Shown here piece after piece: positions 26,224-34,741 of a stretch of DNA of 64,000 nucleotides (its first letter is position 1; each line of letters opens with the position of its first letter). A program made the translations under genes and the position numbers. The notes beneath the pieces are model-generated. The model did no database searches, was not told the DNA's origin, and worked only from the letters and a program-made list of their open reading frames with translations. The stretch is from Rhodococcus sp. (in: high G+C Gram-positive bacteria) (GTDB taxonomy: Bacteria; Actinomycetota; Actinomycetes; Mycobacteriales; Mycobacteriaceae), in NCBI GenBank assembly GCA_004211695.1, contig SEEV01000001.1:1-64000 (forward strand), given 5' to 3'.

Positions 26224-26651
26224 GCGATCAGAGCGGTGGGCCTGATGCACTCGATCCCGCCGACGAGGCAGCAATTTTCCGGCTCTACCAGCAGTACAAC
26301 CACACCATCGATCGTGGTGACGCCGAGTCGTGGGCGTCGATGTGGGCGGAGGACGGTGTCTTCGAGCACCCCGCCCGCACCTATCGAGGTCATGAGGAAC
26401 TCACCGCCTTCGTCCGAACACGTGCTGCGGCGTCACGATCACAGCCGATGACCGACCAGCAGCATTGGAACTCCGATATCCGGTTCGCCAAGGACGAGAA
26501 ACAAGTTGCGGGCAGGTGCCGATTGCTGGTGTCCGCTCGCGACCGCGAATCGGGAACCGCGGTCGTGGTCACGACGGGCTCATACTCCGACGTTGTGACG
26601 CGCGTGCAGGACCGGTGGCGATTTGCTCGAAGGTCACTCACGGTCGACTGA
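26220..26651 (+). CDS. NTF2-like/SnoaL-type small protein
   Basis: A 143-residue alpha+beta-cone protein. YNHTIDRGDAESWASMWAED is followed by GVFEH, GHEELTAFV and a C-terminal strand DRWRFARRSLTVD, the pattern of SnoaL-like polyketide cyclase/ketosteroid isomerase domains that also occur as small subunits or isomerases in catabolic operons. Translationally coupled (ATGA) to the isochorismatase-fold gene. The precise reaction is unknown. Confidence 0.82.
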   Translation: MSDQSGGPDALDPADEAAIFRLYQQYNHTIDRGDAESWASMWAEDGVFEHPARTYRGHEELTAFVRTRAAASRSQPMTDQQHWNSDIRFAKDEKQVAGRCRLLVSARDRESGTAVVVTTGSYSDVVTRVQDRWRFARRSLTVD

Positions 26652-26663
26652 CCGGGATCCGGT

Positions 26664-26692
26664 ACTTCGGACGAGCCCCGCTCGTCCGAAGT
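26664..26692. terminator. Hairpin after the NTF2-like gene
   Basis: Perfect 13-bp stem ACTTCGGACGAGC / GCTCGTCCGAAGT with a 3-nt loop, 12 nt past the stop codon at 26651. No U-tract follows, as is common in actinobacteria. Confidence 0.7.
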
Positions 26693-26747
26693 GCCGATCA
26701 CGAGCAATAGGCTCGCGATTGTCTGGCGAAGCCTCAAAACGAATCCC

Positions 26748-26792
26748 AGGGCGGCATTGCTCGACAACTTCGTTGCCGAGCAATGCCGCCCT
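26748..26792. terminator. Long hairpin between convergent genes
   Basis: Perfect 16-bp stem AGGGCGGCATTGCTCG / CGAGCAATGCCGCCCT. The 13-nt loop contains a further CAAC-TTC-GTTG mini-stem. It is suited to bidirectional termination between the convergent NTF2-like and ALDH genes. Confidence 0.7.
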
Positions 26793-26938
26793 CGTCGGAT
26801 CAGTATCGCGACCTCCTGATACCTCGTCGAAGATGCGAGGTGAACCACATGTTTCGCCCGGTGCCGGACGCGGCCACAGCTGCCACAGCGCCGCACTCTG
26901 TCGGCCTGGAAGGTTAGCGACAGGTCCTGACGGAAGCC

Positions 26939-26982
26939 GGGGTGTTCCTCCGTACCGCAGTACGTTCACCGAGGAACACCCC
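26939..26982. terminator. Third hairpin, near the ALDH 3' end
   Basis: Stem GGGGTGTTCCTC (26939-26950) / GAGGAACACCCC (26971-26982) with an internal hairpin CGTAC-CGCA-GTACG. It lies just past the stop of the minus-strand ALDH at 27002 and probably ends that transcript. Confidence 0.65.
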
Positions 26983-27001
26983 GAACTCCGATTTGTCCGA
27001 A

Positions 27002-28498
27002 TCAGGGTGTGGTGGGGACCTCGAGGACTCCGTTGACCCGCCGCGAGACCGAATACGGGTTGTTCCGTCGGGCGGCTGGGGGAAGCCACTCGTCATCTAT
27101 GCCCTGAAACGTGATCGGACGCACGAAGCGCCCGAGGGCGGCGGCACCGATCGACGTGACCGCAGGATTCGACGTGGACGGCCACGGGCCGCCGTGCTGC
27201 TGGGCCCAGCTGTGCGGTGCACCCGTGGTCCAACCGTTGACGACAACACGACCCACCTTGTGTTCGAGTTCGGTCAACACCACGGGGACATCCGGATCGG
27301 AGGTCCCCGTGAACACAGCGGCGACCAAGGACCCCTGCAGGCCGGCGAGGGCGGCGGTGAGGTCATCGACGGATGCGTACTCGCACACGACGGCAACCGG
27401 CCCGAAGCACTCCTCGACAAACCTGCTCCCCGGACGCAGTGCGCCGATGTCCACCGAGAGCACCGCCGCCGGAGCTGAGAAGCCGACCTCGGTGTCGGCG
27501 ATCTCCGCGACCACCCGCGCGCCTGCGTTCCTCAATTCGTCGAGGCCCTCTCGGACCGAGTCCGCGATCGCACGAGTCAACATGATCGGCGATGGCGAGC
27601 TCGTGCGAAGCGCATCGGCCACACGCTCTGCGGCGTTCCAGCCTGCCGGTGCAAACATCAGACCCGGTTTCGTGCAGTACTGTCCACCATTCTGGGTGAA
27701 CGTCGCGACGAATCCTTTCGCGACATCGTCGAACACCTCCTCGGCGGTCCGAGTGACCACGATCGGATTGACGGTCCCCATCTCGGCATATACCGGAATC
27801 GGTACTTGTCGCTCGTTCGCCGCCTGCCAGAGCGCCAGGCCTCCGGACTGGGATCCGGTAAATGCCACTGCGCTCGTCTCCGGCGCACCGACCAGGGCGG
27901 TACCCGCACCCCGGCCCACGACGATGTCGAAGACGCCCACCGGTGCACCGGCGTGAATGAGCGCGTCGCGTGCGATCTCTGCCAACCGCAGGCTCAGTCC
28001 GATGTGGGCGGTGTGTGCCTTGACGATGACCGGGCATCCTGCCGCGATCGCCGCGGCCGTGTCGTGGCCGAGAACGCCCAGAACGAACGGAAAGTTGCTC
28101 GCGCCGAACACCGCTACGGTTCCGAGCGGACGATTGATGCGGACAAGGGACTGATTGCCCCCATCGGCGTCGTCGATGGCAACTCCGAGGTAGGAACCTT
28201 CCACCGCGATGTCACCGTAAAACCGGGTCTGATCCACGAGTTTGTCGAACTCACCGTTGAGACGCGTGACGCCGAGTGCCGTTTCTCTGTCGGCCAGCGC
28301 CACCAACTCCTGCCGGGCGCCTTGGAGGGCATCAGCCAGTGCCGTCAACCACTGCCGTCTTTCGGAGGGGGAGGTGTCGCGCATCATTTTCGCCGCGCGC
28401 ACGGATCGACCAGTGATGTCGGACAGTTCCTCTGGCGTCGTCATCGGAACAGATTCGACTGGCTCACCCGTCCGCGGTGCGTACGAGGTAATGGACAT
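27002..28498 (-). CDS. NADP-type aldehyde dehydrogenase (ketoglutarate-semialdehyde DH-like)
   Basis: A 498-residue ALDH of the divergent branch that includes alpha-ketoglutarate semialdehyde dehydrogenase. FGASNFPFVLGVLGHDT replaces the usual PWNxP region; also seen are VIVKAHTAH (Lys), AFTGSQSGG, Glu in YAEMGTVNP, nucleophile Cys275 in GGQYCTKPG, and EECFGPVAVV. ATG 28498 is used since GAGGAG lies 7 nt upstream; a TTG immediately before it is the alternative. It converges on the FAD-monooxygenase operon and follows the ALDH at 28678 in the same direction. Substrate unknown. Confidence 0.91.
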   Translation of the reverse strand: MSITSYAPRTGEPVESVPMTTPEELSDITGRSVRAAKMMRDTSPSERRQWLTALADALQGARQELVALADRETALGVTRLNGEFDKLVDQTRFYGDIAVEGSYLGVAIDDADGGNQSLVRINRPLGTVAVFGASNFPFVLGVLGHDTAAAIAAGCPVIVKAHTAHIGLSLRLAEIARDALIHAGAPVGVFDIVVGRGAGTALVGAPETSAVAFTGSQSGGLALWQAANERQVPIPVYAEMGTVNPIVVTRTAEEVFDDVAKGFVATFTQNGGQYCTKPGLMFAPAGWNAAERVADALRTSSPSPIMLTRAIADSVREGLDELRNAGARVVAEIADTEVGFSAPAAVLSVDIGALRPGSRFVEECFGPVAVVCEYASVDDLTAALAGLQGSLVAAVFTGTSDPDVPVVLTELEHKVGRVVVNGWTTGAPHSWAQQHGGPWPSTSNPAVTSIGAAALGRFVRPITFQGIDDEWLPPAARRNNPYSVSRRVNGVLEVPTTP

Positions 28499-28677
28499 CA
28501 AGATGCTCCTCTATCTGGTATTTCCACTCAATCGGCGTGGGACTCGGATCCGACGCCGATGAGGGAGGGGACGTGCCGACGATGCGCTTGTGGTCCTTGC
28601 AGCGACCACCGAAAACAGGGGCGGGACCGAGGGCGTGTTTCCGGCCCGCCGTGGCAGACTGCGTGACCCGGACGTGT

Positions 28678-30120
28678 TCAGGCGATCTTGATGCTCTTGG
28701 TCTGTTGGAATTCGCGAATTCCCTCGAGATCGTTCTCACGGCCGAACCCCGATTCCTTGTACCCCCCGAACGGGGCGTACAGCGACGGGCCGATGGTATT
28801 GATCGCGACAGATCCGGAGCGGATCCGGTCCGCGACGGATCGCGCGAGACTTTCGTCGGCGGCGTACACGGTCCCAGCGAGACCGAACGGGGTCGAGTTG
28901 GCGATCTCCACGGCGTCGTCGATGTCCTCGTAGGTCATGATCGAGAGCACCGGTCCGAAAATCTCCTCCCGCGCGATCCGCATCGTGGGCTTCACGTCGG
29001 TGAAAACGGTGGGTTCGACGAAGAACCCGTGATCGAGGCCGGCCGGGCGGCCGCCACCACAGACAAGTGTGGCACCCTCCTCCTTACCGGATTCGATGAA
29101 GCTGAGGACCTTTTCGTACTGTGCCTTGGTTCCGAGTGGGCCGATGACCGATGCGGGGTTCTCGGGTGATCCGACGTGGACCTGGGAAAGTCCGGCGACG
29201 ACCGCTGCGACGATCTCGTCGTGTCGATGTTTCGGAATGATCAATCGCGTCAGGGCCACGCAGATCTGACCGGCGTTCATGAAGAAGGCGGGCAGGAGGG
29301 TGGGCAGGACCTTGTCGAGGGGGATGTCATCGGCGATGATCGCCGGCGACTTGCCACCAAGTTCCAGCGTGAGCGGTGTCAGATTATTAGCGCAGGCGGC
29401 CATCACACTCTTGCCCGCAGTGACGCTTCCGGTGAGGCTGACCTTGTCGACTTCAGGGTGGGAAACCAAGTGCGCGCTGACATCCGTCGGCGCGGCGAGG
29501 ACGCTGAGCACTCCGGCGGGAATGCCTGCCTCGTCGGCGAGTTCACCGATGATCCGTGCTGTGAGTTGGGATTCGACGGCGGTCTTGACGATCACCGAGC
29601 ATCCGGCGAGGAGAGCAGGTACCACCTTGGACACCAAGTACAGGGCAGGCCCGTTCCAGGTGGTGATAGTCACCGCCACTCCGTAGGGTTCGGAGACGAT
29701 GTCCACCTTTCCGTCCGGATAGGTGCGTCGTTCGACCAGTGGAGTTCGTTTCGCCGTTTCGACGATGTCTCGCCAGATGCCGATCACGATGTCGTTGAGG
29801 AAGTCGGAGTGGGTGCGGGTCGGCCCGCTCTCCGAGACCCATGCTGCCGTCCAATCCGCGCGGCGCTCCTCGAACAGGTCGCAGAATCTTCCGATCACGT
29901 CGGCGCGGTGTTCCATCGGTGCACCGGACCAGTCGCCTCGTTCGAATGCCTCACGTGCCGCGTTCACGGCGACGTCGGCGTCTTCGATCGAAGGGAGCGC
30001 CACGGTGGCGACGACGTTTTCGGTTGCGGGTGAGACCACCTCGAAGCGGTGATTCGCCATCGAGGGCACCCATTTGCCGCCGATGAAAAGGTCGTGATAC
30101 TCGGGAAGCATTTTCGTCAT
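28678..30120 (-). CDS. Aldehyde dehydrogenase family protein
   Basis: A 480-residue classical ALDH. TTWNGPALYLVSKVVPALLA and SVIVKTAVES (cofactor Lys) lead to SLTGSVTAG, LELGGKSPAII (Glu), NAGQICVALTR (nucleophile Cys287) and REEIFGPVLSI. ATG 30120 follows GAGGAA; an in-frame start at 30165 is not supported. It is divergent from the FMO-type monooxygenase with a TGTCAACAG-type operator cluster between. The truncated ALDH-like gene at 15637 resembles its N-terminal half, including the HRDLFIGG/YHDLFIGG start. Confidence 0.93.
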   Translation of the reverse strand: MTKMLPEYHDLFIGGKWVPSMANHRFEVVSPATENVVATVALPSIEDADVAVNAAREAFERGDWSGAPMEHRADVIGRFCDLFEERRADWTAAWVSESGPTRTHSDFLNDIVIGIWRDIVETAKRTPLVERRTYPDGKVDIVSEPYGVAVTITTWNGPALYLVSKVVPALLAGCSVIVKTAVESQLTARIIGELADEAGIPAGVLSVLAAPTDVSAHLVSHPEVDKVSLTGSVTAGKSVMAACANNLTPLTLELGGKSPAIIADDIPLDKVLPTLLPAFFMNAGQICVALTRLIIPKHRHDEIVAAVVAGLSQVHVGSPENPASVIGPLGTKAQYEKVLSFIESGKEEGATLVCGGGRPAGLDHGFFVEPTVFTDVKPTMRIAREEIFGPVLSIMTYEDIDDAVEIANSTPFGLAGTVYAADESLARSVADRIRSGSVAINTIGPSLYAPFGGYKESGFGRENDLEGIREFQQTKSIKIA

Positions 30121-30267
30121 GTTCCGTTCCTCGTGAAGTGTTTGGCACCCGTACGTGAAATACATCGGTATCCGGGCCTGAGGGCGACAGCCAGGCAGCG
30201 AGCGGGAGGATCGGGTTGCACTTGTCCCGGCGTGGCTTGAGTCACATTGTCAGCCGTAGATAGCTAA

Positions 30268-30354
30268 CTGTCAACTGACAACTACCCAGTTTTGTGGCAC
30301 GCGGGAAACTTCAAGTACATAGTCAACTGGCAATAGTAGTCTGTTGACAGTTGG
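30268..30354. promoter_or_regulatory. Operator cluster between ALDH and FMO-type monooxygenase
   Basis: CTGTCAACTGACA (30268-30280), AGTCAACTGG (30321-30330) and CTGTTGACAGTTGG (30341-30354) lie in the 323-bp divergent interval 30121-30443. They match the element found at both GntR genes. No other feature was seen in this interval. Confidence 0.6.
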
Positions 30355-30443
30355 CTGAAGGAGTGATTCGATCCAGTAGAGGCCGGAGTGGTGAATCCGA
30401 GCACGTTTCGTGGGTGAACTCATTGGTAAGGAGCTGTGACAAC

Positions 30444-32252
30444 GTGGATCAGTCGACGGTAGTGAACCGAGCGATCAAGTGGATGAACGAGTTCGAGCGG
30501 GTGGTCGCCGCACAGGACCGAAACGGTTTCGGTGCACTTCTGAGTGACCCGTGCTACTGGCGCGATCTTGTGGCGTTGACGTGGGACACCCAGCAGCTCT
30601 ACGGCGAGGATGCCATTGCGGACGGATTGCTGGCAGCGGCACAGGATCGTCAGATCCGGTCGATCCGGCTCGATCCCAATCGGCCCGCGCCGAAGGCACT
30701 CGAGAGCGGGGGAGCCGCGGAGTTCTTCCTCACCTTCGAGACGCGGATCGGTCGTTGTCGGGCATTCGTGTCCGGGCTCCTCGACGACGCCTCCGCAACT
30801 GGCTTTCGTGCGAAGTTGATCTCGACCGACTTGGTGGAGATGTTCCTCGAAACACCTCCTCAAAGCCAGAAAATGGAGCGCTACGGCTATGACCCGGCAC
30901 ACCCGGGCGAGACCTGGGCTCAGGCGCGCGAGCGACTCTCCGCGACCATGACCGATCCAGAGGTCCTGGTGGTCGGCTGCGGGGAGTGGGGCGCGAGTAT
31001 CGCCGCCGAACTCGATCGCGTCGGTGTGCCCAATCTCGTCATCGACGCCGGCCAGCGCGGCGGCGGAAGTTGGCGGAACCGATACGATTCCCTCGCCCTG
31101 CATACCCCACTCGTCCGCAACAACCTGCCGATTCTGCACTTCCCCGAGACCTTTCCCGCGTACCTGTCGAAGGACCAGTGGGCGGACTGGATCGAGCTGT
31201 ACATCAAGGCGATGGATATCAACGTTTGGTTCGAAACCCGCCTGAGCAACGCGGTCTACGACCAGGAGACACAGCTGTGGGAGGCGCGCCTCGCGATGCC
31301 GGACGGCTCCGAACGCGTGATCAAGGCGCGTCACATAGTCCTCGCTGTGGGCATCGGCGGCTCGGCCCGTATCCCGAATCTCCCTGGACTGGCCGACTTC
31401 GCCGGCCCGATCGTTCACTCGAGCGAGTTCAAGAACGGGGCGTCCTATCGGGACAAGAAAGTCCTCGTCGTCGGCGTCTCGACCAGCGGACACGACATTG
31501 CCCTGGATCTATACCACCACGGCGCCCAGGTGAGCATGGGACAGCGCAGTCCGGCCACCGTCTGCGATATCGCGACTGCTCAGGTTGCGTTCAACTCGAC
31601 CTCGACGGTGCCTTTGGACGAGGCCGATCAGCGGAGTCTGGCGAACCTGACGCGTCCCATCATCGAAGAGTTCCTGCGGGAGTACACGAAGAAGACAGAT
31701 GAACTCGATCGCGAACTCCACGAGGGGCTGCGCAGGGCGGGCATGCGCGTCGACGCCGGCGAGAACGAGTATGGCTGGTTGTACAAAACCTACACTCAGC
31801 TGGCAGGGTACTACCTCAACGTCGGTTGCTCCGAAGTCATCGTCGAGGGCGGCATCACCGTCATGCAGATGGCCGAATTCGAGAAGTTCGTCCCCCAGGG
31901 TGTTCGGCTGCACAACGGTGAGATCGCCGAGTTCGATGCGATCATCATGGCCACCGGATTCGAAAGCCACTCGACGGTCATCGAGACTCTGATGGGTGCC
32001 GAGGTCGCGGAGAATGTCGGGAAGGTCGGTGGATTCGGGGACGACGGCGAAACCCGAAACCTGTGCCGACCCACCGGGCAGGAACACCTGTGGATCGGGT
32101 TCGGAGGCATCATCGACGCCCGAAAGTACGCCAAAGTGCTTGCCTTCCAGATCAAGGCCGAAATCACCGGCTTGGCACCGACATTGATCCGACTGCCGGA
32201 CGGCACTCTGGATACGGCGCGCGACAACGCATCCGAGCTGGTTCGCACCTAG
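30444..32252 (+). CDS. FMO-type flavin monooxygenase with N-terminal NTF2-like extension
   Basis: A 602-residue protein. The first ~150 residues look like an NTF2-like domain (IKWMNEFERVVAAQDRNGFG; YWRDLVALTWD). An FMO follows, with FAD motif VLVVGCGEWGASIAAEL, NADP motif VLVVGVSTSGHDIALDL and the class B fingerprint FAGPIVHSSEFKNG (FxGxxxHxxxF). ATG/AFES motifs near the end read IMATGFES. Class B enzymes perform Baeyer-Villiger or heteroatom oxygenation. GTG 30444 has AAGGAG 10 nt upstream; upstream in-frame starts abut the operator. The downstream alpha/beta hydrolase could open an ester product. Confidence 0.9.
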   Translation: MDQSTVVNRAIKWMNEFERVVAAQDRNGFGALLSDPCYWRDLVALTWDTQQLYGEDAIADGLLAAAQDRQIRSIRLDPNRPAPKALESGGAAEFFLTFETRIGRCRAFVSGLLDDASATGFRAKLISTDLVEMFLETPPQSQKMERYGYDPAHPGETWAQARERLSATMTDPEVLVVGCGEWGASIAAELDRVGVPNLVIDAGQRGGGSWRNRYDSLALHTPLVRNNLPILHFPETFPAYLSKDQWADWIELYIKAMDINVWFETRLSNAVYDQETQLWEARLAMPDGSERVIKARHIVLAVGIGGSARIPNLPGLADFAGPIVHSSEFKNGASYRDKKVLVVGVSTSGHDIALDLYHHGAQVSMGQRSPATVCDIATAQVAFNSTSTVPLDEADQRSLANLTRPIIEEFLREYTKKTDELDRELHEGLRRAGMRVDAGENEYGWLYKTYTQLAGYYLNVGCSEVIVEGGITVMQMAEFEKFVPQGVRLHNGEIAEFDAIIMATGFESHSTVIETLMGAEVAENVGKVGGFGDDGETRNLCRPTGQEHLWIGFGGIIDARKYAKVLAFQIKAEITGLAPTLIRLPDGTLDTARDNASELVRT

Positions 32253-32320
32253 TCCTCGAACCGTCCCGATGCGGGACGCTCAGCGTCCGCCAACTTCGAC
32301 CACGCCGACGAGGATGTTTC

Positions 32321-33193
32321 ATGCCGTACCTGCACGCAAGAGGCCAGAAATTGTGGTATACCGATTCCGAATGGGGTGCGGTGCCACTCCTCTTTCTCCA
32401 CGGCTTCCTGATGGACGGCACGATGTTCGATCGGCAGGTGGACGCGCTGGAGAAGCACTACCGCTGCATCACGCTCGATGCGCGGTGCCACGGAAAGACC
32501 AAGGAATCCGGCGACGACTTCACCTTGTGGGACCTCGCTGACGACGTGATCTCCGTCCTGGACCACCTGGGCATCGAGAGCGCGGTCGTCGTCGGCATGT
32601 CACAGGGCGGTATGGTCGCGCAGCGGCTCGCGCTCGCGCATCCCGAACGGGTTCGCGCACTTGTCCTCATCAGCACCGAGGCGCGTGACATGACCGACGC
32701 CGATCGGCAGTTCCGGCTCGACCGTGACGCGGCATGGGTCGCCGAGGGCCCCCACGACTACGCGCCCGCCGTCGCGGAGCGGGTCTTCGGAGATCCCGTG
32801 CTCGAGTCCGAGTGGACGGCGAAATGGATGACTTGGGACACGGCGCGGCTGCCGCAGGCGTCGCGCGCGTTGTCTTTCCGCGAATCCCTTGTCGACCGGT
32901 TGGGCGAAATCCGGGTCCCGGTCCTTCAGATTCACGGAACGGACGACACGGCCATCGCACTGAAGTGGGCCTTTCAGCTCCGGGACGGTCTGGCCGATGT
33001 CACGGTGGTCATCGTCGACGGCGCCCACCACTCGCCGAACATGACGCATTCCGCCCAGGTGAACGGGTCGATCCACCGCTTTTTGCAATCGAAGCTGCGT
33101 GATGTCGGAGAAGTCCCGGGTCATCGACCTCTCGGGGACGGATCTGCGTCCGCAGCATGCACAAAGACAGGAGGAGTGACCGGATGCGGGTGA
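32321..33193 (+). CDS. Alpha/beta-fold hydrolase
   Basis: A 290-residue alpha/beta hydrolase. The oxyanion-hole HGFLMDGTMF, nucleophile elbow GMSQGG (Ser), acidic IHGTDDTAIALKWA (Asp) and VIVDGAHHSP (His) form a complete triad. ATG 32321 follows GAGGA at 7 nt. It is 68 nt downstream of the FMO-type monooxygenase, and a Baeyer-Villiger ester followed by hydrolysis is an attractive but unproven pairing. The C-terminal tail beyond about residue 270 is poorly conserved and overlaps the next small gene by 10 nt. Confidence 0.9.
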   Translation: MPYLHARGQKLWYTDSEWGAVPLLFLHGFLMDGTMFDRQVDALEKHYRCITLDARCHGKTKESGDDFTLWDLADDVISVLDHLGIESAVVVGMSQGGMVAQRLALAHPERVRALVLISTEARDMTDADRQFRLDRDAAWVAEGPHDYAPAVAERVFGDPVLESEWTAKWMTWDTARLPQASRALSFRESLVDRLGEIRVPVLQIHGTDDTAIALKWAFQLRDGLADVTVVIVDGAHHSPNMTHSAQVNGSIHRFLQSKLRDVGEVPGHRPLGDGSASAACTKTGGVTGCG

Positions 33194-33426
33194 CGAAGAA
33201 CAGGATGTGTCGGCATCCACGAGCAACGCGCGAGGCCGAAGAGATCCTGCGACTCGCCGTGGCATGGGCGCCATATGACGGCGTCCCGGAGGACGAGGTG
33301 TTCTGTCGGTTCGGAATCGATCGGAAGAAGTTCTGCGGCCTGGTGTGGAAGACAGTTCGAAAGTATGGCTGTGACAGCGGAACGGCGGCGCTCCTCGGGA
33401 GGGTCTACCCAAGAACCACGCCGTGA
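33184..33426 (+). CDS. Small conserved-type protein, DUF3263-like
   Basis: An 80-residue protein with an excellent ribosome site (AGGAGGAG, 7 nt before ATG) overlapping the hydrolase stop. It reads EEILRLAVAWAPYDGVPEDE followed by VFCRFGIDRKKF. This resembles small actinobacterial DUF3263-type proteins that combine a short helix with an FG-x-box reminiscent of HTH turns. It could be a small DNA-binding or accessory protein. Function unknown. Confidence 0.7.
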   Translation: MRVTKNRMCRHPRATREAEEILRLAVAWAPYDGVPEDEVFCRFGIDRKKFCGLVWKTVRKYGCDSGTAALLGRVYPRTTP

Positions 33427-33439
33427 CGCGATTTCTGGG

Positions 33440-33457
33440 TACATCCCAAGGGATGTA
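33440..33457. promoter_or_regulatory. Short palindrome TACATCCC/GGGATGTA
   Basis: TACATCCC (33440-33447) and GGGATGTA (33450-33457) are separated by AA, 13 nt after the stop of the small protein gene. It is either a weak terminator or a protein binding site; no downstream gene starts nearby except IS sequence. Confidence 0.4.
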
Positions 33458-33610
33458 TCTGCCACCTTCAGAGCTCGTTCCATGCGGGTAGCTTGCTGAA
33501 GCATGCGAGGGCGGCGGGCGGCGGGCGACTGTCGTGAGTATTTGCCCCGGAAATGTCGACCATCGGGATTACGTTCAAATCGGACGGGACACGAAACTAT
33601 CCCTTCTAGC

Positions 33611-34580
33611 TGTACTCAGCCATCAGGTTGGTTGCAGACGGCTGATCGGTGCGCTGCCTCCGAGTGCGCTGTGGCGACGTCGAGTGTTGTAGTAGTCGAG
33701 CCATTGAAGGGTCCGGTTGAGTCGTTCGACTTTCCCGTTCTGCGAAGGGCAATGGGGGTTGATGAACTTCTGGGTGATCCCGAGCTCGGCGCAGAGTTCA
33801 CACAGCGAGTACTTGTAGGCCCAGGCGTTGTCAGTCATCAACCGTTCGACACGGTCGATCCCGTGCGCTCGAAAGAAGTCCACCGCGCGGACGAGGAACC
33901 CGGCGCACGTGGGCCCCTTCTCGTCGCCCAGGACTTCCGAATACGCCACCGGGAGTGGTCATCGACCAGGGAGTGGACGTAGTCGAACCCCAGGCGTGTG
34001 GTGCGGTTGCGGACGGTGTCAGCGCGTCCGTGGGCACGCCACCCGCCACCATCTTCGAATCCGCCCGAGCTTCTTGACGTCCATGTGCACCAGTTCGCCG
34101 GGCCGGTCGCGTTCGTAGCGAATTGCAGTGGTCTTCGAGGCCTTGATGACCTCCCCGGTCATCGGATCGCACTCGGACAGGTATGGCATCTCGTGACGAC
34201 GCATGATCCGACTGACAGTGCGGGCAGCGAGGCCGAGTTCGGGACCGATCCAGTCCTGACCGCGTCGTTCGACCCTTCGAAGTTCGACCACCTTCTGCTC
34301 GGTCTCGGCGCTGGTTCGGGCCGGCATCGAATGTGGGCGTGAGGACCGGTCATGCAACCCGGCGTCGCCGTCGGTCTCGTATCGGCAGATCCACCTGCTC
34401 ACGCACTTGCGGGAAATGCCCATCGCCGCCGCGATGTGGGCCTTCGGCCAGCCTTCGCGGTACCGATCGACGATCAGCACCCTGCCGTGAAACGTGGTTC
34501 GGGCATTACTGTGGGGCACGAGAACCTCCGGTTGGTCGTGGGCCATAGACAAGCCACACCTCAACCGGAGGTTCTCTTCA
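33611..34580 (-). mobile_element. IS481-family element, copy 1 (decayed)
   Basis: The outer ends read TGTACTCAGCC at 33611 and, on the minus strand, TGAAGAGAACC at 34580. The transposase end carries a subterminal inverted pair GAGAACCTCCGGTTG (34520-34534) / CAACCGGAGGTTCTC (34562-34576). The same structure is found at copy 2 (43167-44094), in the opposite orientation. No convincing target duplication was seen. Confidence 0.75.
33623..34564 (-). pseudogene. IS481-type transposase pseudogene (copy 1)
   Basis: The start is intact (RTTFHGRVLIVDRYREGWPK; HIAAAMGISRKCVSRWI, an HTH; then GPELGLAARTVSRIMRRHEM), as is VHMDVKKLGRI with a catalytic-core Asp. The frame is then broken near 34050 and again near 33950, before MAYSEVLGDEKGP continues in another frame. 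The stretch between KVERLNRTLQ and WLDYYNTRRRHSALGG lacks about 30 residues usually present. It ends PISRLQPT. Frameshifts and deletion make it inactive. Confidence 0.8.
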
Positions 34581-34741
34581 GTTCAAGCCGACACGCCTGC
34601 TACCAACGTCCTGGCCGGGTACATCTAGCCTCGATCGACTGGGCTGGCACAACCGCGTTTTGCCCGGCCGCCGGCCACGTTCCGAGAGTCGCCCCCGCCC
34701 TGTGCCGCCAATCGACGGGCTGGGGAGGGTGAGCCTGGACG

